Below, piece by piece: positions 44,381-53,220 of a stretch of DNA of 64,000 bases. The DNA is taken from positions 248,001 to 312,000 of the forward strand of contig NZ_JARXYP010000001.1 in assembly GCF_029893805.1 (NCBI RefSeq). The letters are read 5' to 3'. The notes beneath the pieces were generated by a model. That model made no database searches. It was not told the origin of the DNA and saw only the letters and a program-made list of their open reading frames with translations. Position numbers and translations under genes: made by a program. The stretch's first letter is position 1. Each line of letters starts with the position of its first letter. This DNA comes from Streptomyces sp. SAI-135 (GTDB taxonomy: Bacteria; Actinomycetota; Actinomycetes; Streptomycetales; Streptomycetaceae).

Positions 44381-45370
44381 ATGCCACGACCCACCGGCCG
44401 CGTGCTGACACTCCTGGAGCTGCTGCAGTCGGGCGGCACCCGGACTGTGGCCGAGCTCGCCGACCGCCTCGGCGTCGAAGGGCGCACCGTGCGCCGGTAT
44501 ATAAACCAGCTGATCGACCTGGACGTGCCGGTGGAATCGGTGCGCGGCCGCTACGGCGGGTACCGGCTGGCTCCCGGGTACCGCTTGCCGCCGCTCATGC
44601 TCAGCGACGACGAGGCGTTGGCGGTGCTGCTCGGCCTGGTCGCCGGCCGCCGGGCAGGGCTGACGACGACGGAGCGCACCGCAAACGAGACGGCGTCAGC
44701 GAAGATCCGGCGGGTGCTGCCCAAGCACATCGCCCGTCGGCTCGACACACTCCTGGAAGCTCTCACCTTCACGGATCAGCCCGGCGAGTTGGACCACCTG
44801 GACGCCGGGCTCCTGCTCACCATCGCCGACGCGGTGCGCCACCGCCGACCGGTCTCGATCCGCTACACCGACCGCGACGGACGGCGCAGCGAACGCACAC
44901 TGCACGCCTACGGGATCGTCGCCCATGGGGGCCGGTGGTACGCCACGGGCAAGGACGCCCAGATCGGCGAGGACCGAACCTTTCGGCTCGATCGCATCGC
45001 AGACGCGCGGACCCTGCCCGGCTCATTCGACGCCCCCGTGGGTCCCGATCCAGCACAGCGCGTGTTGTCAGGATTCACCACGGCCGAGTACCGGCACGAG
45101 GTGACCTTGCGGATCCACGGGACAGTTGAGCAGATCCGCGCGCATTTCCCCGCCAGCGTCGCGAGCCTGGAGGACCCCGAGCCTGCGGCCGGCCAGGACC
45201 CGGCGGCCGAGCACTGGCTGCGCGTCGATCTACGGGCGCAGCAGCTCGACTGGTTGCCTCGGTTGCTCGCCTCACTCGACCGGCCGTTCGTCATCGAGCG
45301 CCCCGATGAACTACGCGACCTCGTCATCGCGCTCGCCGATCGCCTCACGTCCTACGCCCGCCAAGCATGA
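44381..45370 (+). CDS. YafY/DeoR-type regulator with WYL domain
   Basis: A transcriptional regulator of 329 aa. The winged helix-turn-helix is at the N-terminus (RVLTLLELLQSGGTRTVAEL, RLGVEGRTVRRYINQL), followed by a WYL ligand-sensing domain (VSIRYTDRDGRRSERTLHAY, HGGRWYATGKD, FRLDRIADAR) and a WCX-type C-terminus. It is divergently transcribed from the VOC gene. WYL domains bind nucleotides or small ligands; the effector is unknown. Confidence 0.93.
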   Translation: MPRPTGRVLTLLELLQSGGTRTVAELADRLGVEGRTVRRYINQLIDLDVPVESVRGRYGGYRLAPGYRLPPLMLSDDEALAVLLGLVAGRRAGLTTTERTANETASAKIRRVLPKHIARRLDTLLEALTFTDQPGELDHLDAGLLLTIADAVRHRRPVSIRYTDRDGRRSERTLHAYGIVAHGGRWYATGKDAQIGEDRTFRLDRIADARTLPGSFDAPVGPDPAQRVLSGFTTAEYRHEVTLRIHGTVEQIRAHFPASVASLEDPEPAAGQDPAAEHWLRVDLRAQQLDWLPRLLASLDRPFVIERPDELRDLVIALADRLTSYARQA

Positions 45371-45655
45371 CAGCGATGAACCCATGTCAGAGCAGGCGTC
45401 GCCAGACCACCGGCGGCAGCCCTGCCCCGGCTCATCGGGGCCATCACAGCCCGGTTGGGCAGAGTCAGCCCGCCCAGGGGTAGGCGCTGAACAGGGACGG
45501 CATTCGCTTCTCCTTCGTGCTCGGTGCCCCAACGTTTCGAAGCACAGGACAGCGCTAAAATCTGACACAGACGTCAGATGCAAGTCGAAAGCGCCCCGGC
45601 ACGGTGTGACAACGCTTACACGCTCCAGGTGCGGAGACCGTCAAAGGAGGTAGCC
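45371..45655. other. Upstream region of the MerR regulator
   Basis: Spacer between two plus-strand genes carrying the operator at 45555-45584; otherwise no gene. Confidence 0.4.
45555..45584 (-). promoter_or_regulatory. MerR-gene upstream operator, shared with the lipase gene
   Basis: A dyad ATCTGAC-N6-GTCAGAT (45560-45579) lies 77 bp before the MerR start. Read on the minus strand it has TTGCAT-N17-TTTTAG, the same arrangement as upstream of the lipase gene, including the identical 12-mer CTTGCATCTGAC. Confidence 0.7.
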
Positions 45656-46123
45656 GTGCGCATCGGAGAGCTTGCCGCACGTACGGGAGTCAGCGTGCGA
45701 TCACTGCGCTACTACGAAGAGCAAGGACTGCTCACCAGTACCCGCAGCACCGGCGGGCACCGGCACTACACGGAGAACGACGCCGACCGCGTCGCTTTCA
45801 TCCAGGGCCTGTACGCGGCCAACCTGTCCAGCCGGACCATCGCCGACCTCATGCCGTGCGCCGACTCCCCCAGCACACACAACTCCGACGCGGCCCTGGA
45901 GCGGATGGCCCGCGAACACAGCAGAATCACGGCACAGATCGACGAGCTTCGTCTGGCTCGAGACACGCTTGAACGCATGATGGACGTGGCCCGCGCTCAC
46001 CGTGAGTCGCTGCTCAACGCAACCACTCCGTCCGCGGCGGAATGCCCACGCCCCAAGTCACCCCGGGACGACGCTCGTGCACGAGCAGCCTGGCCGTCAC
46101 GCAAGGTGGGCGCCCGGAGCTGA
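45656..46123 (+). CDS. MerR-family transcriptional regulator
   Basis: A 155-aa regulator. The N-terminal winged helix-turn-helix is VRIGELAARTGVSVRSLRYY with EEQGLLTSTRSTGGHRHY, followed by a coiled-coil dimer helix (RITAQIDELRLARDTLERMM); the C-terminal tail lacks a conserved metal-binding cysteine set, so a metal sensor is unlikely. GTG 45656 is chosen for the AGGAGG five bases upstream; the longer frame from 45578 has no ribosome site and crosses the operator. The lipase gene follows 118 bp downstream, and both have the same operator, so this is probably its regulator. Confidence 0.93.
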   Translation: MRIGELAARTGVSVRSLRYYEEQGLLTSTRSTGGHRHYTENDADRVAFIQGLYAANLSSRTIADLMPCADSPSTHNSDAALERMAREHSRITAQIDELRLARDTLERMMDVARAHRESLLNATTPSAAECPRPKSPRDDARARAAWPSRKVGARS

Positions 46124-46201
46124 GCCCGGGAACAGGTATCCGGCAGTGTGCGCCGCGCCGAAGTCCTGCGCGTAACAACCGTCACATCTGCGAGGTCTCA
46201 C

Positions 46202-46231
46202 CTTGCATCTGACATACGCGTGAGGTTTTAG
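46202..46231 (+). promoter_or_regulatory. Promoter/operator of the lipase gene
   Basis: TTGCAT (46203-46208), 17-bp spacer, TTTTAG (46226-46231), with ATCTGAC-N6-GTGAGGT overlapping the spacer. The gene's ATG is 10 bp downstream of TTTTAG and has no Shine-Dalgarno sequence, suggesting a leaderless or very short-leader transcript. Confidence 0.65.
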
Positions 46232-46241
46232 CGTCCTCGGC

Positions 46242-47270
46242 ATGAAGCGATTGCTCCTTCCCCTCTGTGCCGCGCTGCTCGCCACGACCGCAGCGCCGGC
46301 TGCCATCGCCGCCACCCCGACCACCTCGAACGCGGGCTCCGGCGCTTCCACCACGCGGTACGCCTCGATCAACCGTCCCGGACCCCGTCTGTCGGTACCC
46401 ACCGACGACCTGGAGTCGGCTGTGAAGTGCACCCCGACCGTGAAGAACGCCCACCAGGAAGTCGCCCTGTTCGTTCCGCCGACCGGCATCGGCCCGGAGG
46501 CGTACGCCTGGAACTGGCTGCCCGCCATGGACAAGGCCGGCTACCCGTACTGCACCGTCACCCTGCCGAACAACTCAGTCGGCGACATCCAGGGGTCCGC
46601 CGAATACATCGTCAACGCCATACGCCACACACACGAGCTCAGCGGCCGGAAGATCGCCCTGATCGGGCACAGCCAGGGAGGCGTCAGCGCCCGCTTCGCC
46701 CTGCGCTTCTGGCCCGACACCCGAGCCATGGTCGCCGACTACGTGGGTCTTGCCGGCCTGAACCACGGCTCGAGCCAGAATGACGACCTGTACCCCCATG
46801 GCAACGGTCCGGCGTTCAACCTGCAGCTCAAGACGACTGCCAAGTTCATCGAGGCCACCAACTCCGGCCAGGAGACCTTCCCCGGCATCTCCTACACCTC
46901 GCTGTCCACCACGCACGACCAGTTCGTCACTCCTCAGGGCACGACCGACCTTCGCGGCCCCGCCCACCGCGTCTCCAACATCTCACTCCAGGACATCTGC
47001 CCGGCGGACACGAGCGACCACATCGCCATCGGAACCAGCGATCCCGTCGCCTACGCCCTCGCCATGGACGCCATCACCAAGCCTGGTCCCGCCAAGGCCG
47101 CCGACATCCCGTCTTCCATCTGCAAGCAGACCCTGATGCCGGGCGTCAACCCGTCCACCTACGAAACCGACCTGGCCGGCTTCAACGAGACGTCGACCAC
47201 CAACATCGCGAACGCTCCGGTGTATGCGGACGAGCCCGCGCTGAAGCCCTACGTGTACGCCCACCACTGA
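46242..47270 (+). CDS. Secreted lipase/esterase (alpha/beta hydrolase)
   Basis: A 342-aa exported hydrolase. It has a classic Sec signal peptide (MKRLLLPLCAALLATTAAPA, with AIA-AT as likely cleavage site). The catalytic serine is in IALIGHSQGGVSARFALRFW; candidate Asp/His partners are in ICPADTSDHIAIGTSDP. It is related to Streptomyces extracellular lipases of the CALB-like class (ALFVPPTGIGPEAYAWNWLP recalls the lid region). A strong hairpin follows the gene. Expression is predicted to depend on the upstream MerR regulator. Confidence 0.9.
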   Translation: MKRLLLPLCAALLATTAAPAAIAATPTTSNAGSGASTTRYASINRPGPRLSVPTDDLESAVKCTPTVKNAHQEVALFVPPTGIGPEAYAWNWLPAMDKAGYPYCTVTLPNNSVGDIQGSAEYIVNAIRHTHELSGRKIALIGHSQGGVSARFALRFWPDTRAMVADYVGLAGLNHGSSQNDDLYPHGNGPAFNLQLKTTAKFIEATNSGQETFPGISYTSLSTTHDQFVTPQGTTDLRGPAHRVSNISLQDICPADTSDHIAIGTSDPVAYALAMDAITKPGPAKAADIPSSICKQTLMPGVNPSTYETDLAGFNETSTTNIANAPVYADEPALKPYVYAHH

Positions 47271-47295
47271 TCTTCCGCTTGGAGCCTCTGACGGA

Positions 47296-47322
47296 GTGGG
47301 GCGCCCGCGAGCGGCGCCCCAC
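47296..47322 (+). terminator. Hairpin after the lipase gene
   Basis: GTGGGGCGCC-N7-GGCGCCCCAC, exact 10-bp arms, 26 bp after the stop codon. There is no U-tract, as is common for Streptomyces terminators. Confidence 0.75.
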
Positions 47323-47689
47323 CTCACCCTCACGCGTGAAGAGCCCGTCAGGTACACCGGTACTGACGGTCGGTACACGCCCTCGAAGACAGCCCCGACG
47401 GGGACTCCTGAAAAGGGCCTGTGCTGGCTCTACGAGATCGCCGGGAGTTCTGAGCGACAAGAAAACGCGCACAGCCGTGCGGCGGCCGATCCGCCGGACG
47501 TCGGACGCCGGACGCGATGACCCTCATACGCGTCGCCCGCCGTCGACCGACATCGCGATCCCGGTCACGTAGGGTGCCTTTCCGATCGTGGCTGACGTGG
47601 TCCTGGAGAAACCCCATCACCACAGGTCACAAGGCACTCTTTCGTTGCCGGAAGAACCATCCACAGGCATCGATCCGGCGGATCCGGGC
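47323..47689. other. Spacer holding an SDR tail
   Basis: Apart from the minus-strand SDR C-terminal remnant (47524-47595), no gene was recognised. Confidence 0.4.
47524..47595 (-). pseudogene. SDR C-terminal remnant
   Basis: The minus strand reads SATIGKAPYVTGIAMSVDGG then RRV-stop, the typical last residues of classical short-chain dehydrogenases (YVTGI.M.VDGG). Nothing else of the gene remains. Confidence 0.5.
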
Positions 47690-48244
47690 TCAGCGGTCCA
47701 GACCCCAGAGCGTGAAGAACCTGTCGATCTGCGCCTCCAGGCCAACCGACCATACGCGCTCGGGCTTGTGGACACGGAGCGAGACGAGGCCGTGAAGGCC
47801 ACACCACATGTCCTCCGCGGTGACATCCGGACCCGCCCCGCAGGCGCGCAGCAGCGCGTCGATCCCCGCCAGCAACTCGTCGGCGGCCCCGGTCCGGACG
47901 TAATCTGCGCCCAACTGGTCGGCACTTTCGAAACGCAGCTGGTACAGGCCGGGGTGCCGCGTCCCCCAGTCGACGTAGGCATGGGCGTAACGACGTAGCC
48001 GCTCCAGCGGCGGTAGTCCCGGATCGTCGGACGCAGTCATCGCGTCGATGAAGACGGAGTCGATACGCATGAGCAGGGCCCGGTTCAGATCACTCTGCGA
48101 GGAGAAATACCGGTACACCGCGGTGGCCGACACTCCACACGCGCGGGCCACCGCACGCAGCGACGGAACAGCCGTGGCCAAGCGCGGCGACGCGAGTTCG
48201 ACGGCGGCGGCCAGGAGTTCGGAGTACAGTCCTCCAGCTTGCAC
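47690..48244 (-). CDS. TetR-family regulator
   Basis: A 184-aa repressor-type protein. Helix-turn-helix VPSLRAVARACGVSATAVYRYF with SSQSDLNRALLMRIDSVF following, then the TetR C-terminal ligand domain with HPGLYQLRFES, DMWCGLHGLVSLRV and RFFTLWGLDR at the end (TetR_C_13-like). GTG 48244 is chosen; the frame is open to 48337 but lacks a good ribosome site either way. No divergent target gene remains next to it; only the SDR tail lies downstream, which could be its former target. Confidence 0.85.
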   Translation of the reverse strand: MQAGGLYSELLAAAVELASPRLATAVPSLRAVARACGVSATAVYRYFSSQSDLNRALLMRIDSVFIDAMTASDDPGLPPLERLRRYAHAYVDWGTRHPGLYQLRFESADQLGADYVRTGAADELLAGIDALLRACGAGPDVTAEDMWCGLHGLVSLRVHKPERVWSVGLEAQIDRFFTLWGLDR

Positions 48245-49267
48245 GCGCCATCCTCGTCCTCTGAGTTTCCTGCACGATACCCGCTCCGCCCGAACGGTGG
48301 GCCCCGCGCGACCAGGCCAGGGATGGGGCTCGGCCACCCGGCGAATGGTGGGTCGTGGATACGGCCGAAGGCAACGCCAACCACCTGCACCCCCTGCCGG
48401 AGTGGGCGGTGACCTAATCTGACCACGGCCGCGGCGAGCAAGGGCATACCGGGGATCGCGCTTACCTCGGCCACCAAGGCCGTGCTCGGATCACTCACTC
48501 GCCCAGGGCCAATCGAATAGGGCCCCAAGGCGTACGGCGTCGACACGGTTGCCCCGGGAGGCGTCCGTGCGTCTGCCAACGCTGGGATGCGCGACCAGAC
48601 GCACGCTTTCGCGGCGACCACCCCGGCCGGGCGGCCTGCCGAGCCGGAAGAGTGCCGCGATTCGCCTTCCTGGCTTCCCCAGCGGCCGCTTTCGCGCACG
48701 ACTCGCTACCGAAGGGGCGATGTCTGACCACCGTCGACCCTCCGTGTGAGCCGAACCGCAGACCGGGGCGTCCGCGCACGCTCATCTCGATCCGCCGCAC
48801 GGTCGGATTCGGCACGCAGTTCGGTCCAAGCGGCCAGCAGTCGCTCGCATACGAAGGCCTTCTCCATGGCTGTGCGGGCGTCCAGAGCCGCGCCTCGGAT
48901 CACGGCTGGACGACACCGTGCCCACCGACATCGACCAGCGCCACGGCACAACCAGTCCCGGACCTTAAGCAGCCAGAGCATCCCGTCCCCTTCAACGCCG
49001 CCGTGACATCCCCTCTCACTCTCAGAGCGGGAACGAGGTCGTACTGGTCCCCAACATCTCGGTCACCCTGCATCCAGGACCTTTGTGCCCCCTCGGGCGG
49101 AGGCCCCTCCGGCTCCGCCTCGTGCTGCTCTGTCGGCACCGTCGGGTGGAGCGCCACGGGTGGGGCGGTCGCAGGCCGCTGTACGAGGTCGGCAGAACTC
49201 GACAAAAGGCGGCTAAGAAGTGTTTACTCCAGGGAAGTTAACAGGTGTCAACCTTACTGGAGGCATC
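48245..49267. other. One-kilobase gap before the second P450 gene
   Basis: I recognise no gene. The frames are shadow-like; a minus-strand segment near 48800-48870 (ARTAMEKAFVCERLLAAWTE) looks protein-like but is unidentified. The last 60 bp (TTTACTCCAGGGAAGTTAAC...) should hold the P450 promoter and its GGAGG site. Confidence 0.4.
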
Positions 49268-50743
49268 ATGCACGTCCCCTCTGCCACCCCTCGTCAGCAC
49301 GGTGAGGAAGGCGAGGATGGTCGGATCCGTTCACGGCTGACCGTGTCCGATCTCCCCGAGCCGCCGGGTTTGCCCCTGCTGGGCCACTTGCCGGCGCTGG
49401 CCCGTGGCGGAACCATGCACCGGACCCTGAACGAATGGCGGGACCGCTTCGGTCCGACCTTCCGGGTACGGCTGGGCCGTAAGGACGCCGTCGTCACCTC
49501 GGCACCGGCCATCCTCGATACGGTGCTGCGCGAGCGGCCGGACACCTTCCGCCGCGCCCGCTCGCTGTCCGATCTGATCGCGGAGCTCGGGGCGTCCGGA
49601 CTCTTCGACTCCGAGGGCGCGGACTGGCAGCGGTTGCGCCGCATGGCGACGCGCGGGCTGAGCTCGGCTCAGCTGCGCGACTCCTACTCCGCGATCGCCC
49701 GGTCGACCGGGCGGCTGAGGGAGCGGTGGGAGGCCATGGCGGGTGAACGCGTGCCCGTGCTGGAGGATCTGATGCGCTACACCCTCGACGTGACGGTCGC
49801 CCTGACGATGGGACACGACCTGGACGCGGTAAGGCGGGCCGACGAGGACGGGCTGCACCAGCGACTGCCCCTGGTGTTCGACACTCTGACCAAGCGGATG
49901 AACAGTCCCGTTCCCTATTGGCGTTGGGTGAGGCTGCCGGCCGACCGCCGCGTGGACGCCGTCGTCGCCGAGGCCGGCGCGCTGATCCGGGAGCTTTACG
50001 CCGACTCCCGGCACCGGATGGGCGCCGGGGAGAAGCCGCGCACGTATCTGGACTCACTGGCCAGGGCGAGCCTCGACAACGACGAGCACATCACGGAAGG
50101 GGACGTGATCGGCACGATCCTCAACATGATGATCGCCGGTGAGGACACCGCCGCCGCGACCACCGCCTGGGCGATACACCACCTCGCCGGCCACCCGGAG
50201 GTGCAGCAGCGGGTGCGGGCCGAGGCCGAGGCAGTCCTGGGCGCCGATGGCTACCCCGCCGAACCGGCCGACCTGGCCCGGCTGCCCTACGCCGCGGCGG
50301 TGGTCAACGAGACCATCCGGCTGAACCCGGTCTCGCCGTTCGTGCTGCTGGAGGCCGTGACCGACACCACGGTCAGTGACGGCACGACCGATCTGCACAT
50401 CGGGCGCGGCACGGTCATCGTGGTCCTGCTGACTCACGGCTCGGACCGTGACCCGCTCAGGTATCCGGACCCCGGACGCTTCGACCCCGAGCGCTGGCTG
50501 TCCTCGGCGGCTCGGACGTCTCCGCACGAACAACCGTTCATGCCGTTCGGCGGCGGTCCGCGCTTCTGCCCCGGCCGTAACCTGGCCCTCATGGAGAGCA
50601 CGCTGGTCGTCGCGATGACATGTCACCGTTTCACTGTGGAGCCCGACACATCCGCCGGACCGGTCGGCGAACGAGTGACCCTGGCTGTGCTCCCCACCCA
50701 TCTGAACGTGCGGCTGCACCCTGCATCCGCCTCGGACCAGTGA
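49268..50743 (+). CDS. Cytochrome P450, eukaryotic-like class
   Basis: A 491-aa heme monooxygenase, longer than the typical Streptomyces P450s. It has the N-terminal proline-rich start (LPEPPGLPLLGHLPALARGG), I helix MMIAGEDTAAATTAW, ExxR NETIRLNP, PERW region FDPERWLSS, and heme loop MPFGGGPRFCPGRNLALMES with the Cys ligand. The ExxR-PERW spacing and FGGGPRxCPG are of the CYP4/CYP102-like (class II-resembling) type; fatty-acid or terpene hydroxylation is plausible but unproven. ATG 49268 has GGAGG five bases upstream. No redox partner gene is adjacent. Confidence 0.93.
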   Translation: MHVPSATPRQHGEEGEDGRIRSRLTVSDLPEPPGLPLLGHLPALARGGTMHRTLNEWRDRFGPTFRVRLGRKDAVVTSAPAILDTVLRERPDTFRRARSLSDLIAELGASGLFDSEGADWQRLRRMATRGLSSAQLRDSYSAIARSTGRLRERWEAMAGERVPVLEDLMRYTLDVTVALTMGHDLDAVRRADEDGLHQRLPLVFDTLTKRMNSPVPYWRWVRLPADRRVDAVVAEAGALIRELYADSRHRMGAGEKPRTYLDSLARASLDNDEHITEGDVIGTILNMMIAGEDTAAATTAWAIHHLAGHPEVQQRVRAEAEAVLGADGYPAEPADLARLPYAAAVVNETIRLNPVSPFVLLEAVTDTTVSDGTTDLHIGRGTVIVVLLTHGSDRDPLRYPDPGRFDPERWLSSAARTSPHEQPFMPFGGGPRFCPGRNLALMESTLVVAMTCHRFTVEPDTSAGPVGERVTLAVLPTHLNVRLHPASASDQ

Positions 50744-50789
50744 TCGCGCACCATCACATTCCCTGACGCCTTCGAGGAGCACGGTCAGA

Positions 50790-51040
50790 CCTGCCCTATG
50801 CCGTAGTCCGAGGTTGCCTCGATCACCACCAGCGTCAGCCGCGTGGCGAGCAGGTGATCCCGCGGGGCGAGGACCGAATTCGTTGTCAGCCCCCACGTTG
50901 TGGTCTCGGCCGTGGATGAACCCCGCCGCTTTGCACTCGGCGTGGCGGACGCATGCGTTGGCGTCCTTCTTGCTGATGCTGAGGCCCACGCGGTGTTCGT
51001 GCAGCACGTCCGCGGTCTTGCTCCCTCCCTGGCGGGCCTC
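50790..51040 (-). pseudogene. IS110-family transposase N-terminal fragment
   Basis: The minus strand encodes VGLSISKKDANACVR and, in a shifted frame, KRRGSSTAETTTWGLTTNSV with RDHLLATRLTLVVIEATSDY, the N-terminal DEDD domain of IS110 transposases (VGLDISK.... VVIEATSDYW). It ends abruptly at about 50790. Confidence 0.7.
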
Positions 51041-51055
51041 CCGCCACCTCGGCCG

Positions 51056-51578
51056 GGTATCGCGAACTCCTGCTTTGGGCCCGGTCCTTCGGCGGGCTGC
51101 CCCGTGCCGGCGTCGAAGGCACGGGATCCTACGGTGCGGCTCTGACACGCCACTTGCTCTCCCACGGCATCCAGGTCTTCGACGTCAACCGGCCCGACAA
51201 GACCGCCCAGCGTCAGCAGGGCACGACCGACACCGTCGATGCTCAGGCGGCCGCGCGGGCTGTCCTCTCCGGGAGAGCCACCACCCACGGCCAAGGCAGG
51301 CGACGAGCCGGTGCGGATCGCGCGCATGTACAAGCTGGCAAAGGACCTTGCCAGCAAGTCCGCACCCAGGCCATCAACCTGGCCTCCGGCGGCGATCACC
51401 GCGGCCATGACAACGTCCTGGACGCCACACTGATCACGCTCCAATTGCCGGCCGAGCGTCTCCAGCAGTTGACGGCCCAGGGCAACGAGCCGAAGCAACG
51501 CCTGGCCACCCTCGTCCAGTCCCACGCTCCGCAGCTGCTGGAGCGGAACGGTGTCGGTCCGGACAGTGCCGTCACCCA
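51056..51578 (+). pseudogene. IS110-family transposase fragment, opposite orientation
   Basis: The plus strand encodes AGVEGTGSYGAALTRHLLSH, VNRPDKTAQRQQGTTDTVDA with QAAARAVLSGRAT, then frameshifted MYKLAKDLASKS and later QLLERNGVGPDSAV. This is an IS110 type different from the one just upstream. Several shifts and deletions make it a relic. Confidence 0.72.
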
Positions 51579-51789
51579 ACTGCCGCTGAACCTCCGCAAG
51601 TGGACGTATGCCTACGGCGCGGTGCATGACCGCGACGTGAACGCGGCACACGACATCCTGGCCGCCGGGCTGGCGGTGGTGTCTGCCTGTGGAGATGACG
51701 TAAGACCTAAACGGGAGGCCTCCCGGATGGGGCGGTCGTCGGTGAAGCAGGAACCCCAGCGGACGACCGCTGGAACCCCCCGCCTATAG
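51579..51789 (+). pseudogene. IS200/IS605 TnpB C-terminal fragment
   Basis: The frame reads NLRKWTYAYGAVHDRDVNAA with HDILAAGLAVVSACGDDVRP and SSVKQEPQRTTAG at the end, the universal TnpB C-terminus. The zinc-finger CxxC before GAVHDRD is replaced by TYAYG, so even this part is degenerate. It is joined in frame to the IS110 relic. Confidence 0.75.
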
Positions 51790-51797
51790 ACGGGGGG
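51776..51797 (+). repeat. IS605-type right-end hairpin
   Basis: CCCCCCG-N8-CGGGGGG, exact 7-bp arms at the TnpB stop. It is the typical right-end structure of IS200/IS605 elements, and would also act as a terminator between the relic and the convergent glycanase gene. Confidence 0.65.
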
Positions 51798-51803
51798 AGG
51801 AAG

Positions 51804-52817
51804 TCAAGGATTGAGATAGGGATCTTTTGCCATGCGTTGGTACGACGTGAGAGACAGGGGTGATGAGTTGATCTGCCAGTGGCGTTCCTTGTCTACGTCG
51901 AACCACACGAGGGCCTTGATCAGGGGAAACTTGGTCATCAGTGTCGGGATGACGTCGTTGATCCATGCCGCCTTGCTGCCCCCCGTCTCGTCGGAGGCCG
52001 TCTCTGCGATGATGATGGGTTTGCCCTTGGCGGCCAGCTTGGCGTAGACGTCGGCGAAAAGATCGTAGAAGGTCTGCCACTGGAAGTCCGGATCGGACGT
52101 GCCCCAGTTGTATCCGTCGACGCCGGTCCAGTCGACGTACTGATCGCCGGGGTAATAGGCCAGCGCCGACGGAGCCTCCGGACTGTCGGTGACATTCGGG
52201 CACCATGCCCAGACCACGTTCGTCGCGCCTCGCTGCACGAAGATGTCATGAATGTGGCGGTAGGCGGCGATGTACTTCTTCGGGTCGTGTCCGCCCCAGC
52301 CTTCCTCCTCGTTCATCTCGGCCGCGAAGTCGAGGAAGAACGGCTTGGCCAGTGCCTTGGCACCGTCCGCGCGCTGCCGGATCGTCGCGTCCAGGTCGCC
52401 GTTGACGATGTCGTCGAAGTCGGCGCCGAACGGCTCCCAGTTGACCAGCGGAATGCGCCCGTCGGCGAAGTCCGCGCGGGTGGTCGGGGAACCTGCCCAG
52501 TCGTCCAGCCAGCTGTAATAGGTGAGATGCACCGCCGGTTTGCGTCCGATACGGGCGTCCGTCTGGGCGATCGAACCCGCACCGTAGTAGTGACCGAGAA
52601 GCGCTCCGTGCGCAGGCACGAGAGGAGTTACTTGAGCCGTCGATGGACTTGGCGTCGAGGCAGGGGCCTGCAGCGGGGTGCGCGTGTCAGGTTCTGGGCC
52701 GGCACACGCGCCGGCGAGCGCAGTGACTGTCACGAGCAGTACCAGCGCGGCGGCAGCCCTGGCGAGGCGTCTGATCGGTGCGCTTTGACGCGGTGGCTGG
52801 GGGGCGTCGGCACACAT
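51804..52817 (-). CDS. GH26-family glycanase, secreted lipoprotein-like
   Basis: A 337-aa exported glycoside hydrolase. The N-terminus has a basic start and hydrophobic core (RRLARAAAALVLLVTVTALA) followed by GACAG, a weak lipobox, then a Pro/Thr/Ser linker. The catalytic domain is GH26-like: acid/base region FFLDFAAEMNEEEGWGG, VVWAWCPNVTDSPEA, DQYVDWTGVDGYNWG, and nucleophile KPIIIAETASDETGGSKAAW. GH26 enzymes cut beta-mannans or beta-1,3-xylans. ATG 52817 is used (GTG 52838 is possible); longer frames cross the AT-rich island upstream and are not credible. Confidence 0.88.
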   Translation of the reverse strand: MCADAPQPPRQSAPIRRLARAAAALVLLVTVTALAGACAGPEPDTRTPLQAPASTPSPSTAQVTPLVPAHGALLGHYYGAGSIAQTDARIGRKPAVHLTYYSWLDDWAGSPTTRADFADGRIPLVNWEPFGADFDDIVNGDLDATIRQRADGAKALAKPFFLDFAAEMNEEEGWGGHDPKKYIAAYRHIHDIFVQRGATNVVWAWCPNVTDSPEAPSALAYYPGDQYVDWTGVDGYNWGTSDPDFQWQTFYDLFADVYAKLAAKGKPIIIAETASDETGGSKAAWINDVIPTLMTKFPLIKALVWFDVDKERHWQINSSPLSLTSYQRMAKDPYLNP

Positions 52818-53220
52818 ACGCCTGGAGTGTCTGTTCACGACTCTACGATGCCGCGGTCTCGATGAGGAGACGATCAAGACGCTGAGACAGTCAGGAAGGA
52901 ACGCACTCAAAGAGTGTGAGTTCCACGAGTGCTCCCCCTGGGCTGATATGGCGGCGTCGGTGCTTCCGCCGTGCAGTTCGGCAACCCATCGCACGAGGCG
53001 AGCCCGATGCCGGTGCCGCCCCGAGCCGCTGGATCCCTCAAGATCGAAAAGACAACAGCTTTTAAAGAAATTCACACATAAAAGTCTCCTAAAAATACAA
53101 AAGGAAAAACTGAGCAATATGAGGCATCGGCGCGACCGTACAGGAGACTCGTTCGACGCCAACCGGTCACGGCCGGGACCGGCCGGTCCCGGCGACCGAG
53201 CACCTCAAGGGAGTCCCCTC
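52818..53220. other. Divergent upstream region with an AT-rich island
   Basis: Between the GH26 and ABM genes. About 53036-53122 is strikingly A/T-rich and A-rich on the plus strand (AGATCGAAAAGACAACAG, TTTTAAAGAAATTC, AAAAATACAAAAGGAAAAAC), far below the surrounding GC. It probably contains promoters; the ABM ribosome site (AAGGGAG) lies at its right end. Confidence 0.5.

Noticed and set aside
50054..51148. 364-codon minus-strand frame
   Set aside because: Mostly antisense to the second P450, with an IS110 fragment at its start.
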